In this document: positions 54,178 to 63,104 of the stretch, in pieces
Numbering within the stretch: the first letter of the stretch is position 1
Layout of the letters: each line of letters begins with the position of its first letter
Assembly: GCF_018882445.1 (NCBI RefSeq)
Contig: NZ_JACVOM010000002.1
Location: 62,001 to 126,000 of the forward strand
Source of the DNA: Polynucleobacter sp. 15G-AUS-farblos
Lineage (GTDB): Bacteria; Pseudomonadota; Gammaproteobacteria; Burkholderiales; Burkholderiaceae
DNA: 64,000 nt
Direction of reading: 5' to 3'
Program-made: the position numbers and the translations under genes
Notes under the pieces: model-generated
The model's database searches: none
The model's input: the letters and a program-made list of their open reading frames with translations, nothing else
Told to the model about the DNA's origin: nothing

Positions 54178-54197
54178 GGTTTTATCTAATCAATTCT

Positions 54198-56582
54198 TTA
54201 TTTGCGTCTAGCATTAGTGCTGCGAACTGGCGGCTTGGAGCCAGCAGGCTTACCAATAGATCTACCTTGCTTGTTCGCCTTGCCATTTTTTCGGCTCGCC
54301 TTACTTTTGGATTGGGTAGCCCCCAGCGTTCCTGCTGACTTAGCCGCATTCACATTGATGCCACCGGGTTTTTGAGGCGTCTTATTAGCTGGTCTACTCT
54401 TTTTAGATGCGGCACGCTTATTCGGTCTGCCAGTATCTGTAGCTAATATCAACTGACGGCGGGTATTTGAACCACCGGGCTCTAAACCAACAGCCTTCAC
54501 TAGACTGAATTCAATTTTGCGCGCGTCCAGGTCTACCCTACTCACCAAGACATGCACACGATCACCTAAGCGATAACGAATACCAGTTCGCTCTCCGCGC
54601 AATTCTTGGCGCGCCTCGTCATACTGGAAATAATCACCGCCTAATTCAGTGACATGGACCATACCTTCAACAAATAAATTTTCAAGTTGAATAAACAATC
54701 CAAAATTAGCGACACTAGTCACACTACCCGCGTACTCCTGGCCAAGATGGTCTCGCATGTAGTAGCACTTAAGCCAAGCCTCAACATCACGAGAGGCTTC
54801 ATCAGCCCGTCGTTCATTAGAAGAGCAATGAACACCTAATTGACCCCAGATAGGTAAAGCTGCGTTAGCCCCCTTCGGCACTCTCGTACCTTTTGCTGGC
54901 CCTGCTTTTGCATCACTTTGGGATTTTTTAGCGTTAACTGCATTCTCACGACCTTTGCCCTTACGAGGCAATGTGAGATTGAGCGGCACCTTAGGCGGCA
55001 ATACAGGCACATAAGGTTTTTTCTGCAGAATGGATTTAATCACCCGATGGGTTAGCAAATCAGGATATCGACGAATTGGGCTCGTGAAGTGAGAGTACGC
55101 AGGATAAGCTAGGCCAAAATGGCCTTCATTATCCGGCTGGTACATCGCTTGCTGCATTGAACGCAATACCACCGACTGCAACATATTCGCATCAGGTCGA
55201 TCTTTGATTTCACGCATGAGTTTTGCAAAATCTTTAGGCTTAGGCTTCTCACCGCCGCCCAAAGAAAGCCCCGATGTTCTGAGAACTTGTCTTAGGGTGA
55301 CCAATTTTTCTTCGGATGGCTCACCGTGCACTCGATAAAGACTGAGGTGCTTGTTCTTATCAATGTAGTCAGCAGCACAGACGTTGGCCGTCAACATACA
55401 TTCTTCAATCAAACGGTGGGCATCGTTTCGAATACGAGGTTCAATACGCAGAATCTTGCCCAGCTCATTGCTTATGATTTGCGTCTCAGTCGTATCAAAC
55501 TCAATCGCCCCACGCTTCTCACGTGCTGCTAATAGGATCTTGTATAGAGAATATAAATTGGTGAGTAGCGGACGGAATTGGGCAAAGCGCGCTGCTTCCG
55601 GCCCCTTACTATTTGAGAGAATCTCCCAAACTGTATCGTAAGTAAAGCGCTGTGCAGAATGCATGACTGCAGGGTAGAACTGATAAGCCAAAACAATACC
55701 GTTGTTATCCACTACGGAATCGCACACCATACACAGGCGATCAACCCCAGGATTGAGAGAGCAAAGACCATTAGAGATCTTCTCAGGCAACATGGGAATC
55801 ACCCGTCTTGGGAAATAAACAGAGGTTGCACGCAGCAAACCCTCGTCATCTAAAGGGTGACCAGGCTTCACATAGTGAGAGACGTCAGCAATGGCAACAA
55901 TCAGACGCCATGCCTTAGTCTTACCGTACATTACCGGCTCACAATAGACCGCATCATCGAAATCTCGTGCATCAGCACCATCAATAGTGACTAAAGGCAC
56001 ATCACGTAAGTCAACTCGCCCTTCTAAGTCTGCTTGCTGAACACTATCAGGCAATGCTGCTGCTTCTTTCATGGCAGCCGCAGAAAACTCATGAGGCACG
56101 CCATACTTGCGCACAGCGATTTCAATTTCCATACCTGGATCATCAATCTCACCGAGAACCTCTACTACACGGCCAACTGCCTGACGATAGCTATCTGGGT
56201 AATCAATGATTTCAACACTCACTACTTGACCTAGCTTTGCGTTACCTTGACCCTTAGGTGGAATCAAAATATCGTGGCCGATACGCTTATCTTCTGGCGC
56301 AACAATCAGTACACCATTCTCGTTTAAGAGGCGCCCAATGACTACTTTATTAGCATGAAGTACGACCTCAACGATCTGCCCTTCAGGACGACCACGTCGA
56401 TCAGTTCCAAGTACTCTGACATTGACTCGATCGCCGTGCATCACGCGCGACATCTCTCTTTCAGAGAGAAATATATCTTCACCACCATCATCGGGAATGA
56501 CAAATCCAAATCCATCTCGATGCCCTTGGACCGTCCCTAAACGGTCAGCCTCGCGTGGCACCAAGTCTTTTGCTTTACGCAT
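54198..56582 (-). CDS. rnr: Ribonuclease R
   Basis: 794 residues. This processive 3'-5' exoribonuclease degrades structured RNA. Cold-shock domains (about 15-140), the RNB catalytic domain with DARDFDDAVYC near 205, an S1 domain (about 615-695) and a basic C-terminal tail (about 700-794) rich in Lys, Arg, Ser and Asn are present. A Lys/Ala/Gly-rich low-complexity insertion of about 45 residues interrupts the end of the RNB region. It is followed by rlmB. Confidence 0.96.
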   Translation of the reverse strand: MRKAKDLVPREADRLGTVQGHRDGFGFVIPDDGGEDIFLSEREMSRVMHGDRVNVRVLGTDRRGRPEGQIVEVVLHANKVVIGRLLNENGVLIVAPEDKRIGHDILIPPKGQGNAKLGQVVSVEIIDYPDSYRQAVGRVVEVLGEIDDPGMEIEIAVRKYGVPHEFSAAAMKEAAALPDSVQQADLEGRVDLRDVPLVTIDGADARDFDDAVYCEPVMYGKTKAWRLIVAIADVSHYVKPGHPLDDEGLLRATSVYFPRRVIPMLPEKISNGLCSLNPGVDRLCMVCDSVVDNNGIVLAYQFYPAVMHSAQRFTYDTVWEILSNSKGPEAARFAQFRPLLTNLYSLYKILLAAREKRGAIEFDTTETQIISNELGKILRIEPRIRNDAHRLIEECMLTANVCAADYIDKNKHLSLYRVHGEPSEEKLVTLRQVLRTSGLSLGGGEKPKPKDFAKLMREIKDRPDANMLQSVVLRSMQQAMYQPDNEGHFGLAYPAYSHFTSPIRRYPDLLTHRVIKSILQKKPYVPVLPPKVPLNLTLPRKGKGRENAVNAKKSQSDAKAGPAKGTRVPKGANAALPIWGQLGVHCSSNERRADEASRDVEAWLKCYYMRDHLGQEYAGSVTSVANFGLFIQLENLFVEGMVHVTELGGDYFQYDEARQELRGERTGIRYRLGDRVHVLVSRVDLDARKIEFSLVKAVGLEPGGSNTRRQLILATDTGRPNKRAASKKSRPANKTPQKPGGINVNAAKSAGTLGATQSKSKASRKNGKANKQGRSIGKPAGSKPPVRSTNARRK

Positions 56583-56724
56583 TTAATTCCTTCGGCAATA
56601 CATGCCCTATCTATATATCTACTGATATCTTTATTGTTATGAATAAGGCTTACTGTATCAAACCATCAAGTCTGCACGGAAAAAGCCAAATTAGCTGAGA
56701 AATACCCTCAAAAGGCGCTCCCTC

Positions 56725-56730
56725 TATAAT
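56725..56730 (+). promoter_or_regulatory. -10 element of the tRNA-Leu gene
   Basis: A perfect TATAAT lies 8 nt before the tRNA 5' end; the -35 region is weak. Transcription would start at or just before the mature 5' end. Confidence 0.55.
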
Positions 56731-56738
56731 AGTGGCAT

Positions 56739-56825
56739 GCCCAGGTGGCGAAATTGGTAGACGCACCAGCTTCAGGTGCTGGCGATCGTAAGGTTGTGGG
56801 GGTTCGAGTCCCTTCCTGGGCACCA
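56739..56825 (+). tRNA. tRNA-Leu (anticodon CAG)
   Basis: 87 nt including an encoded CCA (56823-56825). The acceptor arms GCCCAGG and CCTGGGC pair perfectly. The anticodon stem CCAGC/GCTGG holds loop TTCAGGT with anticodon CAG at 56773-56775, reading CUG. The long variable arm (about 56783-56800) is that of a class II tRNA, and the T loop GGTTCGAGTCC is normal. Confidence 0.98.
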
Positions 56826-56893
56826 AACTCTCTTGCTAAGACCTATATGGGGGCGAAAGTACCCTTTTCAATAGCACTGGCACCCCTGGAAAA

Positions 56894-57391
56894 TTAGAGC
56901 CCCATCGTTCGATGCAAAATCTTGGGTTTCATTTCTTCCCAAAGACCCTCGAAGTCTTCGATCTTGGACTCTGATAACTCCATGGGCTCAAAGAGACCTC
57001 CGAACACAATCGTTTGCTTCTTCACTAAGGTCTTCTCAAACTCCGACAGGCCAATTGGCTTGTCATCAATATCCCTTGTCAACTCTGCAGAACAGACAAT
57101 CGCATCTTGATCATCCTGATCCACAACAGCAAATTCAATATATTGTTGATTCTTTTCCACAATGACCAAAGTCCCTCTGGCGCAACAAACAGCCTCATGC
57201 TCTTTGACAATGTAAGATAGAAATTGATTCTCCTCATCTTTCTCCATGCGCAGATCATCGATGAAAAAGAGAAATTGATCTCCCTGCCCGTTCACCAATG
57301 TAAAGACTTTGGGGGTAACGCCATGGCCCAATACTAGATTGCGGTAATAGGACGATATTTCTACGGCAAGGTTTTCTGCAAAGAGATGCAT
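56894..57391 (-). CDS. Hypothetical protein, 165 residues
   Basis: I do not recognise this protein. It is acidic (many Asp and Glu), has no signal peptide or membrane segment, and alternates predicted strands (VFTLVNGQGDQFLFFIDDL; CCARGTLVIVEKNQQYIEFAVVD, in parts) with helices, ending in FEGLWEEMKPKIL. It is probably a soluble cytoplasmic protein. It lies 25 nt downstream of the dienelactone hydrolase on the same strand, so the two may share a transcript. The tRNA-Leu gene on the other strand ends 68 nt away. Confidence 0.7.
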   Translation of the reverse strand: MHLFAENLAVEISSYYRNLVLGHGVTPKVFTLVNGQGDQFLFFIDDLRMEKDEENQFLSYIVKEHEAVCCARGTLVIVEKNQQYIEFAVVDQDDQDAIVCSAELTRDIDDKPIGLSEFEKTLVKKQTIVFGGLFEPMELSESKIEDFEGLWEEMKPKILHRTMGL

Positions 57392-57415
57392 AAGAAAAAT
57401 AAAGTGAAGGGATGT

Positions 57416-58099
57416 TTAAGATAAATGCTTCTTCAGAAACTCAAGCGAGCGTTTCCAGGCCAATTCAGAAGACTCATGATGGTATTGCAAGGGTGCCAAG
57501 CCACGCTTATCTGATTGGGGATTTGCAAAAGCATGCTTAGCGTCGTAGCGATGAAATTCATACTCGACACCTGCGCTTTTTAACTTCTGCTCCAACTCAT
57601 CAACGCTGGCTGGTGAGAAAAATTCATCCTGCATCGACCAATGCCCCATCATGGGCTTAGTAATATTTTTTGCATCCACAAATTCTGCTGGCGGATTACC
57701 ATACCAAACTACCGTTGCATCCAACTCAGGTACAAAGCAGGCAGACAGCACTGTCAGCGCTCCACCCATACAAAAACCAGTCACAGCCACTTTTGAGCTA
57801 CCAGTAGCTTTGAGATATTGAACGGCTCCACGAATATCTTGAGAAGCGGCATCGCCAAAATTTAAATCATTCATCAAATGCTCTGCCTCATGAGCCTCTA
57901 GCGCCAATTTGCCACGATATAAATCGGGAACTAATGCGCGATAACCGGCCTGGGCTAAGCGATCAGCCACTTCTTTAATTTGATCATCCATACCCCACCA
58001 CTCCTGAATCACCACCACTCCAGGGGCATTTGGCTTATTAGGTGGCTCCACTAAATAGCCGTCAACTGTTTTGCCATCAGGTCTTGTAAATTGCACCAT
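57416..58099 (-). CDS. Dienelactone hydrolase family protein
   Basis: 227 residues, alpha/beta hydrolase fold. The nucleophile is Cys in GFCMGG (near residue 117), with the Asp in MQDEFFS and His in YDAKHAFANP completing the Cys-Asp-His triad of dienelactone hydrolases. VVIQEWWGMDDQIKEVADRLA near residue 30 is the typical oxyanion and helix region. Dienelactone hydrolases act in chlorocatechol breakdown, but many family members are general esterases; no ring-cleavage gene is adjacent. AGGAG lies 5 nt before the ATG. It follows the MFS gene by 10 nt. Confidence 0.87.
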   Translation of the reverse strand: MVQFTRPDGKTVDGYLVEPPNKPNAPGVVVIQEWWGMDDQIKEVADRLAQAGYRALVPDLYRGKLALEAHEAEHLMNDLNFGDAASQDIRGAVQYLKATGSSKVAVTGFCMGGALTVLSACFVPELDATVVWYGNPPAEFVDAKNITKPMMGHWSMQDEFFSPASVDELEQKLKSAGVEYEFHRYDAKHAFANPQSDKRGLAPLQYHHESSELAWKRSLEFLKKHLS

Positions 58100-58109
58100 A
58101 GTCGCTCCT

Positions 58110-59339
58110 TTACGTTTTTTTAGTATCTGAATGAATATATCCTACCAGCCAAATTGTGATGAGCCCACAAAATACTGCGCCATAACCCACGATGTTGTAG
58201 TGCTCCATCTTGCCATCGGGGCCGATAGTGACCACCATTCCGGCCAGGACAGTCGCAATACCCGATGCGAACATTTGAACTGATCCAATCAAGCTCATAA
58301 AGGTTCCGCGGATTTTATTTTCCACCACCTGACTTACCATGGCCATTGCAGGAATCATTCTTCCTGATACCAAAATAAAGAATGCTGTTGAGTTGATGAG
58401 CACAATCCACAGAGGGGTCACTGGCAAATTGGTAGTCACTAGCAATGGAACGAGACTCACTACCGCCAAGAATCGAAACACCTTTACCTTGCCGTATTGA
58501 TCTGCCATATGACCAATGAAACGGGAGCTCATCAGGGTTGCGATGCCCCCGCACAGATAAATCAGAGAAATATAAGAACTATCAATGCCCACATTCGAGG
58601 TCAGATAGAGCGCAATATAGGGAATCACCGAGAATCCCGTGATCATGATGAAGGCCATAAAGATAAAGGCCTTGATATGCTGGTGCGCAAGCAAAATCTT
58701 CAAGATTTGACTCATGCGACTACCCTCATGAACGTGATCTAGATGTCCAGCGATCTTGGGAATATTGCGATAGCCTAAATACAAAATCAATAATGAGATC
58801 AGCGCGATAAAGAAAAATGGAGCACGCCATCCCAAGAAAGTAATGTGGTGCGCTAGAAATAAACTGAGCGGCACGCCCGCAACCGTAGAGACCGAGAAAG
58901 CAGCCATCACAGTTCCCAGAGCCTTTCCTCTTCGCTCAAACGGAATGGAATCAGCCACAATAGTCTGCACCAATGAGCCTAAGATGCCGCCAAATGCTCC
59001 AGCAAATGCACGTGCAATAAAAAGGCTTTCATAGCTAGGCGCTAAACCACAGGCCAAAGTCGCCACAATAAAACAGGCATACAAACTCAGTAGTAATTGG
59101 CGACGCTCAAAGCGATCAACATAGTAAGTGGCAAAGATCCCTGCGATCGCAGCGGCAAAGGTATAAGAAGAAAGTAATAGGCCAAATTGATGCGTATTGA
59201 TATTGAGCTCTGAAATAAACTCTGGCCCCAAGGGCATCATGATCATGAAGTCCAAGATATGGGTGAACTGAATCCCCGCTAGCGCGAACAAGAAGAAACG
59301 TTCTTTTCTCTGTTTTTCCGGAGATGCTGGTGCGTTCAA
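58110..59339 (-). CDS. MFS transporter (AraJ-like)
   Basis: 409 residues, twelve membrane segments. The segment FIARAFAGAFGGILGSLVQTIV and the DRFERRQLL loop between helices 2 and 3 match the AraJ/arabinose-efflux MFS group. Export of a sugar, drug or metabolite is likely, substrate unknown. The first codon is TTG at 59339 without a ribosome binding site; no in-frame ATG occurs before the first membrane helix, and a stop lies about ten codons upstream, so the start is uncertain. It is 10 nt upstream of the dienelactone hydrolase. Confidence 0.87.
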   Translation of the reverse strand: MNAPASPEKQRKERFFLFALAGIQFTHILDFMIMMPLGPEFISELNINTHQFGLLLSSYTFAAAIAGIFATYYVDRFERRQLLLSLYACFIVATLACGLAPSYESLFIARAFAGAFGGILGSLVQTIVADSIPFERRGKALGTVMAAFSVSTVAGVPLSLFLAHHITFLGWRAPFFFIALISLLILYLGYRNIPKIAGHLDHVHEGSRMSQILKILLAHQHIKAFIFMAFIMITGFSVIPYIALYLTSNVGIDSSYISLIYLCGGIATLMSSRFIGHMADQYGKVKVFRFLAVVSLVPLLVTTNLPVTPLWIVLINSTAFFILVSGRMIPAMAMVSQVVENKIRGTFMSLIGSVQMFASGIATVLAGMVVTIGPDGKMEHYNIVGYGAVFCGLITIWLVGYIHSDTKKT

Positions 59340-59424
59340 TGCAGGCTTTACTTGAATTAGAGGAGTATGTCATTATCAACCTTAAGACCAATCCCCGTTT
59401 CAGATACCCCACTAGATTTAGCTA

Positions 59425-59910
59425 ATGAATACCTTCCTCAGCAACTACCCTTTTCTTTTGCCTCTATTAAAAGAGATCCTAGTCGGGACCTTTCTCTTAT
59501 TGATCATTCTCATTTATCACGGCAGTGCCATTAATAAAGTAACCATGAGATTTGATCGCCTAACTGAGAACAATTTGGCAAAAAAACAGTACAGCTGGGT
59601 GTTTTTCCATTTATATGTAGCCTTTAACTCCTTAGCCTTAATTCATATTTTTGAAGTCCTACTTTGGGCAGTCTTTTTAAGACTGCTAGGCCTCGTAGAT
59701 GACACCCTGACCGCCATCATCTTTTCTGGTAGTTGCTACACCACCGTAGGCTTTGCTCCTGATAGCCTCCCATATGGGTGGAAAAGCTTGGCTTTCTTTA
59801 TCGCATTTACTGGCCTCTTCTCCCTGGCTTGGACTACCTCAGCCATGATCAATATGACCAATGTCTACAGACAGGCCTGGAGAGCCAAATACCAACACAA
59901 ATATCATTGA
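59425..59910 (+). CDS. Ion channel-like membrane protein (two-transmembrane K+ channel type)
   Basis: 161 residues. A first membrane helix (about 12-30), a second (about 68-90), a pore loop with a selectivity-filter-like TTVGFAPD (near 110) and a last helix (about 122-148) are visible. The filter resembles TVGYG/TVGFG of K+ channels but lacks the second Gly. There is no voltage sensor or RCK domain. It is divergent from the MFS gene; no ribosome binding site is evident. Confidence 0.75.
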   Translation: MNTFLSNYPFLLPLLKEILVGTFLLLIILIYHGSAINKVTMRFDRLTENNLAKKQYSWVFFHLYVAFNSLALIHIFEVLLWAVFLRLLGLVDDTLTAIIFSGSCYTTVGFAPDSLPYGWKSLAFFIAFTGLFSLAWTTSAMINMTNVYRQAWRAKYQHKYH

Positions 59911-59978
59911 TGTGCTGTCCTGCAACAATTTTGCTAAATGAGGAGTATCATTAGGGTATACCCTTAAGGAGATGCAAA

Positions 59979-60134
59979 ATGGCACATTCAAACTCAGTAC
60001 AGTTTCACGATTCAACCATCTTTAGTTTTAAGCCTTTATTCGCTATTCGCGACTTTTTTATCCTACTTGCCTCAGCCTGGGCTGAAGCTAAGATGATGGA
60101 ACAGAAAAGTCACAAAAACAGCGCAAATTGGTAG
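59979..60134 (+). CDS. Small protein of 51 residues
   Basis: ATG at 59979 has an excellent ribosome binding site, AAGGAG, 7 nt upstream, and the frame ends at TAG 60132-60134. The product starts MAHSNSVQFHDSTIF, has a hydrophobic/aromatic centre (FAIRDFFILLASAWAEA) and a polar Lys-rich end. It could be a membrane-associated small protein. A terminator follows 52 nt later, supporting a real transcript. I recognise no family with confidence. Confidence 0.6.
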   Translation: MAHSNSVQFHDSTIFSFKPLFAIRDFFILLASAWAEAKMMEQKSHKNSANW

Positions 60135-60185
60135 TAAAAAACCGATTTTTTAGCGTTTTTAGGTATTAAATGACCTAATATGATC

Positions 60186-60219
60186 AAAAAAGCCTCTATT
60201 TCTTTTAGAGGCTTTTTTC
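60186..60219 (+). terminator. Rho-independent terminator after the 51-residue gene
   Basis: GCCTCTA (60192-60198) pairs with TAGAGGC (60206-60212) across a TTTCTTT loop, flanked by A6 and T6. It ends the small-protein transcript and, with the A tract, could also stop - strand transcription of the gene at 60247. Confidence 0.85.
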
Positions 60220-60246
60220 TTGGGTGTTTTATAGCTTTTTGATACC

Positions 60247-60738
60247 CTATCGCTTGCGGTAATAACCATAAACACAACGATTTCCACCTCTCGAAGGGTC
60301 ATGGGTATCTTGAATCTTTCCATCAATAATCGCAGTTAAGTGCTTGGAAACCTTAACAATTAGCACGCCTTCAGGAAGCTCATTTGGCCTTAGGTGCACC
60401 TGACACCCTGCCCCGACTTTCATGGTGGGAACCCACTCAAAACCAAGTGCAATGATGTAATCATGAAAGACGTTTCGATGATTGCCATTGCGCGGAGATG
60501 AGCCGGTCTGATTTAAGCGCCGAGCTAGCTTATCGTTGCGTAGATCCGCATAGCTGGCATTGGCGGCCCTTAAGTCCTCATAGACCTTTAGGTAAGGCAA
60601 ATTCGCTGCGATTGCAATAGATCGAACCACACAATCGCCAGCTCCCCCTTTAAAGCCAGCCGCCTCCCTACCCCCATCATTTCTCTGAAATGGGTAAGTT
60701 GGCACGGAGCGTGCAAAGGGATTTAAGAAGCTGAACAT
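60247..60738 (-). CDS. Papain-like cysteine peptidase-fold protein (putative)
   Basis: 163 residues, no signal peptide. The order Cys in GAGDCVVRSIAIA (near residue 36), His in VSKHLTAIIDG (near 134) and Asp in QDTHDPSRGGNR (near 146) is that of a papain-like Cys-His-Asp triad. Similar uncharacterised proteins with GDCVVRAIA and a closing CVYGYY/W occur in bacteria and phages. The fold and triad are my inference from spacing; no substrate is known. It lies between two terminators, so it is probably transcribed alone. Confidence 0.7.
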   Translation of the reverse strand: MFSFLNPFARSVPTYPFQRNDGGREAAGFKGGAGDCVVRSIAIAANLPYLKVYEDLRAANASYADLRNDKLARRLNQTGSSPRNGNHRNVFHDYIIALGFEWVPTMKVGAGCQVHLRPNELPEGVLIVKVSKHLTAIIDGKIQDTHDPSRGGNRCVYGYYRKR

Positions 60739-60770
60739 ATCTTCATTATCTGGCCAGAGGCTTGAGTCTC

Positions 60771-60806
60771 AAAACAAAAATGGATTTGCCTCACGACAAA
60801 TCCATT
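60771..60806 (-). terminator. Rho-independent terminator of glcB
   Basis: On the - strand AATGGATTTG (60806-60797) pairs with CAAATCCATT (60788-60779) across an 8-nt loop and is followed by a T-rich tract TTTGTTTT. It lies 25 nt after the glcB stop. Confidence 0.85.
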
Positions 60807-60830
60807 CTGCCAAAAGATGAGCCCAGCTAT

Positions 60831-63044
60831 TTAAGCGTAAGCCTTCTTTACTTCAAGACGCCATGCATGGAGTAATGGCTCGGTATAGCCATTTGGCTGT
60901 TCAAGACCCTTGAAGATGAGATCACTAGCTGCTTTATACGCATAGGAATCTTTGTAGTTTGGCATCATCGGCTTATACAAAGCATCGCCAGCATTCTGAC
61001 CATCCACCACTTTAGCCATGCGCTGCAAGCTCTCATTCACCTGATCCGCAGTCACAATGCCATGCAATAACCAGTTCGCAATATGCTGGCTTGAAATACG
61101 CAATGTCGCACGGTCTTCCATTAGGCCCACGTTATGAATATCAGGCACCTTAGAGCAACCAACACCTTGATCGATCCAACGAACCACATAACCCAAGATA
61201 CCCTGGCAGTTGTTGTCTAACTCCTGCTGAATCTCTTCCTTAGACCAGTTTGCCTTTTCAACTACGGGAACAGTTAACAAATCATTGATCAGCGCTTCAG
61301 CTTCAGCTGCGGTATCTAACTTTTCCATTTCCTTTTGTAGCTCAGCTACATTGACTTGATGGTAGTGCAAGGCATGTAAGGTCGCGGCTGTTGGTGAAGG
61401 AACCCAAGCCGTATTAGCGCCGGCCTTTGGATGAACAATTTTCTGCTCAACCATGGCTTTCATCATATCGGGCATAGCCCACATACCCTTACCGATTTGC
61501 GCACGACCACGTAGACCACAATCTAGACCAGCAAAAACGTTACGACGCTCGTAAGCAGATAACCACTTGCTGGTCTTCATATCGCCCTTACGCATCATTG
61601 GGCCTGCATACATCGCGGTGTGCATTTCATCACCAGTACGATCCAAGAAGCCGGTATTAATAAAGGCAACCCGTGCACCTGCAGCAGCAATTGCTGCCTT
61701 AATGTTGGCGCTCATACGACGCTCTTCATCCATGATGCCAAGCTTCACGGTATCTGCTGGTAAACCCAATAACTTTTCAACACGGCCAAAGAGCTCCGCA
61801 GCAAATGCCACTTCTTCTGGGCTGTGCATTTTGGGTTTAACGATATAAACAGAACCCTTACGTGTATTGCCAATCGCCTGGCTAGCAGGACGATTAATGT
61901 CATACAAGGCAATTAATACTGTCACTACTGCATCCAAGATGCCTTCGTAGATCTCTTTACCTTCGCCGGTCATAATTGCTGGGTTGGTCATCAAGTGGCC
62001 TACATTACGCAGGAACAAGAGTGAGCGGCCATGTAAGGTCACAATGCCATCTTTTGCATTGACAGCACCGATGCCCGCTTTGTATTGACGATCCGGATTG
62101 AGTGCGCGGGTGATTGTTTTGCCACCCTTACTGACTTGCTCAACTAAAGTACCCTTCAAGATACCGAGCCAGTTTTCATAGGCAAGGACTTTGTCATCGG
62201 CATCGACTGCTGCGATAGAGTCTTCCAAATCCAAAATAGTAGATAAAGCTGCTTCCAAAACGACATCGTTAATGCCAGCAGGATCGCTAGCACCAATGGT
62301 TTTGCTCTTATCAATTTCAATATCAATATGCACACCGTTGTTGCGCAATAAGACCGAGCTTGGCGCAGCTGCATCACCTTGATATCCTACAAATTGCTTC
62401 TCATCAGCTAAGCCAGTAGAGCCACCATCTTTCAATTTGATAGACAGCTTATTGCTATCCACTGTGTATGCCACAGAGTCACGATGAGAGCCTTTAGCTA
62501 AAGGAGCGGCTTGATCTAAAAAGTTACGAGCAAAGGCCACCACCTTAGCGCCACGAATTGGGTTGTATCCGCCAGCTTTAGTAGCACCATCTTCTTCTGA
62601 GAGCACATCAGTGCCATACAAAGCATCGTACAAAGAACCCCAACGCGCATTTGCTGCATTCAATGCATAGCGCGCATTGAGAACTGGAACGACTAATTGT
62701 GGGCCAGCTTGGAGAGCAAGCTCATCATCCACATTTTGTGTAGTGCCAACAACCTTACCTGGCACTTCATCTAAATACCCAATTTGCTTCAAGAATTGAC
62801 GATAGGCAGGCATATCCTTGATTGGACCTGGATTGGCTTGATGCCATTTATCTAAATCTACTTGAATACGGTCACGCTTAGCCAGCAATGCATCGTTCTT
62901 GGGTGTGAGATCTTTGACGATCTGATCAAAGCCTTCCCAAAAATCTGCACTTTTAATACCCGTTCCAGGAAGAACTTTGTCTTCAATAAAACGATAAAGA
63001 GGGGTTGCAACTTGGAGGCTATTACAGGTGGTGCGCGCAGTCAT
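60831..63044 (-). CDS. glcB: Malate synthase G
   Basis: 737 residues, the large G isoform. It condenses glyoxylate and acetyl-CoA to malate. [19 protein letters not shown], the Mg-binding [17 protein letters not shown] region and [19 protein letters not shown] (in parts) are characteristic, as is the N-terminal [16 protein letters not shown] part. No isocitrate lyase is adjacent, so it may serve glycolate/glyoxylate use as well as the glyoxylate shunt. It has its own terminator. Confidence 0.97.
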   Translation of the reverse strand: MTARTTCNSLQVATPLYRFIEDKVLPGTGIKSADFWEGFDQIVKDLTPKNDALLAKRDRIQVDLDKWHQANPGPIKDMPAYRQFLKQIGYLDEVPGKVVGTTQNVDDELALQAGPQLVVPVLNARYALNAANARWGSLYDALYGTDVLSEEDGATKAGGYNPIRGAKVVAFARNFLDQAAPLAKGSHRDSVAYTVDSNKLSIKLKDGGSTGLADEKQFVGYQGDAAAPSSVLLRNNGVHIDIEIDKSKTIGASDPAGINDVVLEAALSTILDLEDSIAAVDADDKVLAYENWLGILKGTLVEQVSKGGKTITRALNPDRQYKAGIGAVNAKDGIVTLHGRSLLFLRNVGHLMTNPAIMTGEGKEIYEGILDAVVTVLIALYDINRPASQAIGNTRKGSVYIVKPKMHSPEEVAFAAELFGRVEKLLGLPADTVKLGIMDEERRMSANIKAAIAAAGARVAFINTGFLDRTGDEMHTAMYAGPMMRKGDMKTSKWLSAYERRNVFAGLDCGLRGRAQIGKGMWAMPDMMKAMVEQKIVHPKAGANTAWVPSPTAATLHALHYHQVNVAELQKEMEKLDTAAEAEALINDLLTVPVVEKANWSKEEIQQELDNNCQGILGYVVRWIDQGVGCSKVPDIHNVGLMEDRATLRISSQHIANWLLHGIVTADQVNESLQRMAKVVDGQNAGDALYKPMMPNYKDSYAYKAASDLIFKGLEQPNGYTEPLLHAWRLEVKKAYA

Positions 63045-63104
63045 TTTGTAAACCTTTGTTTCTAAGACTTAAGTTAATAAAAAAAGAGAATCGAATATTG
63101 TTAA

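Noticed and set aside
59116-59412. Overlapping ORF at the MFS gene start, considered as a frameshifted N-terminus
   Set aside because: Its translation shows no membrane or family features, while the MFS frame contains a normal cytoplasmic N-terminus before helix 1. A missing ATG is better explained by a TTG start.
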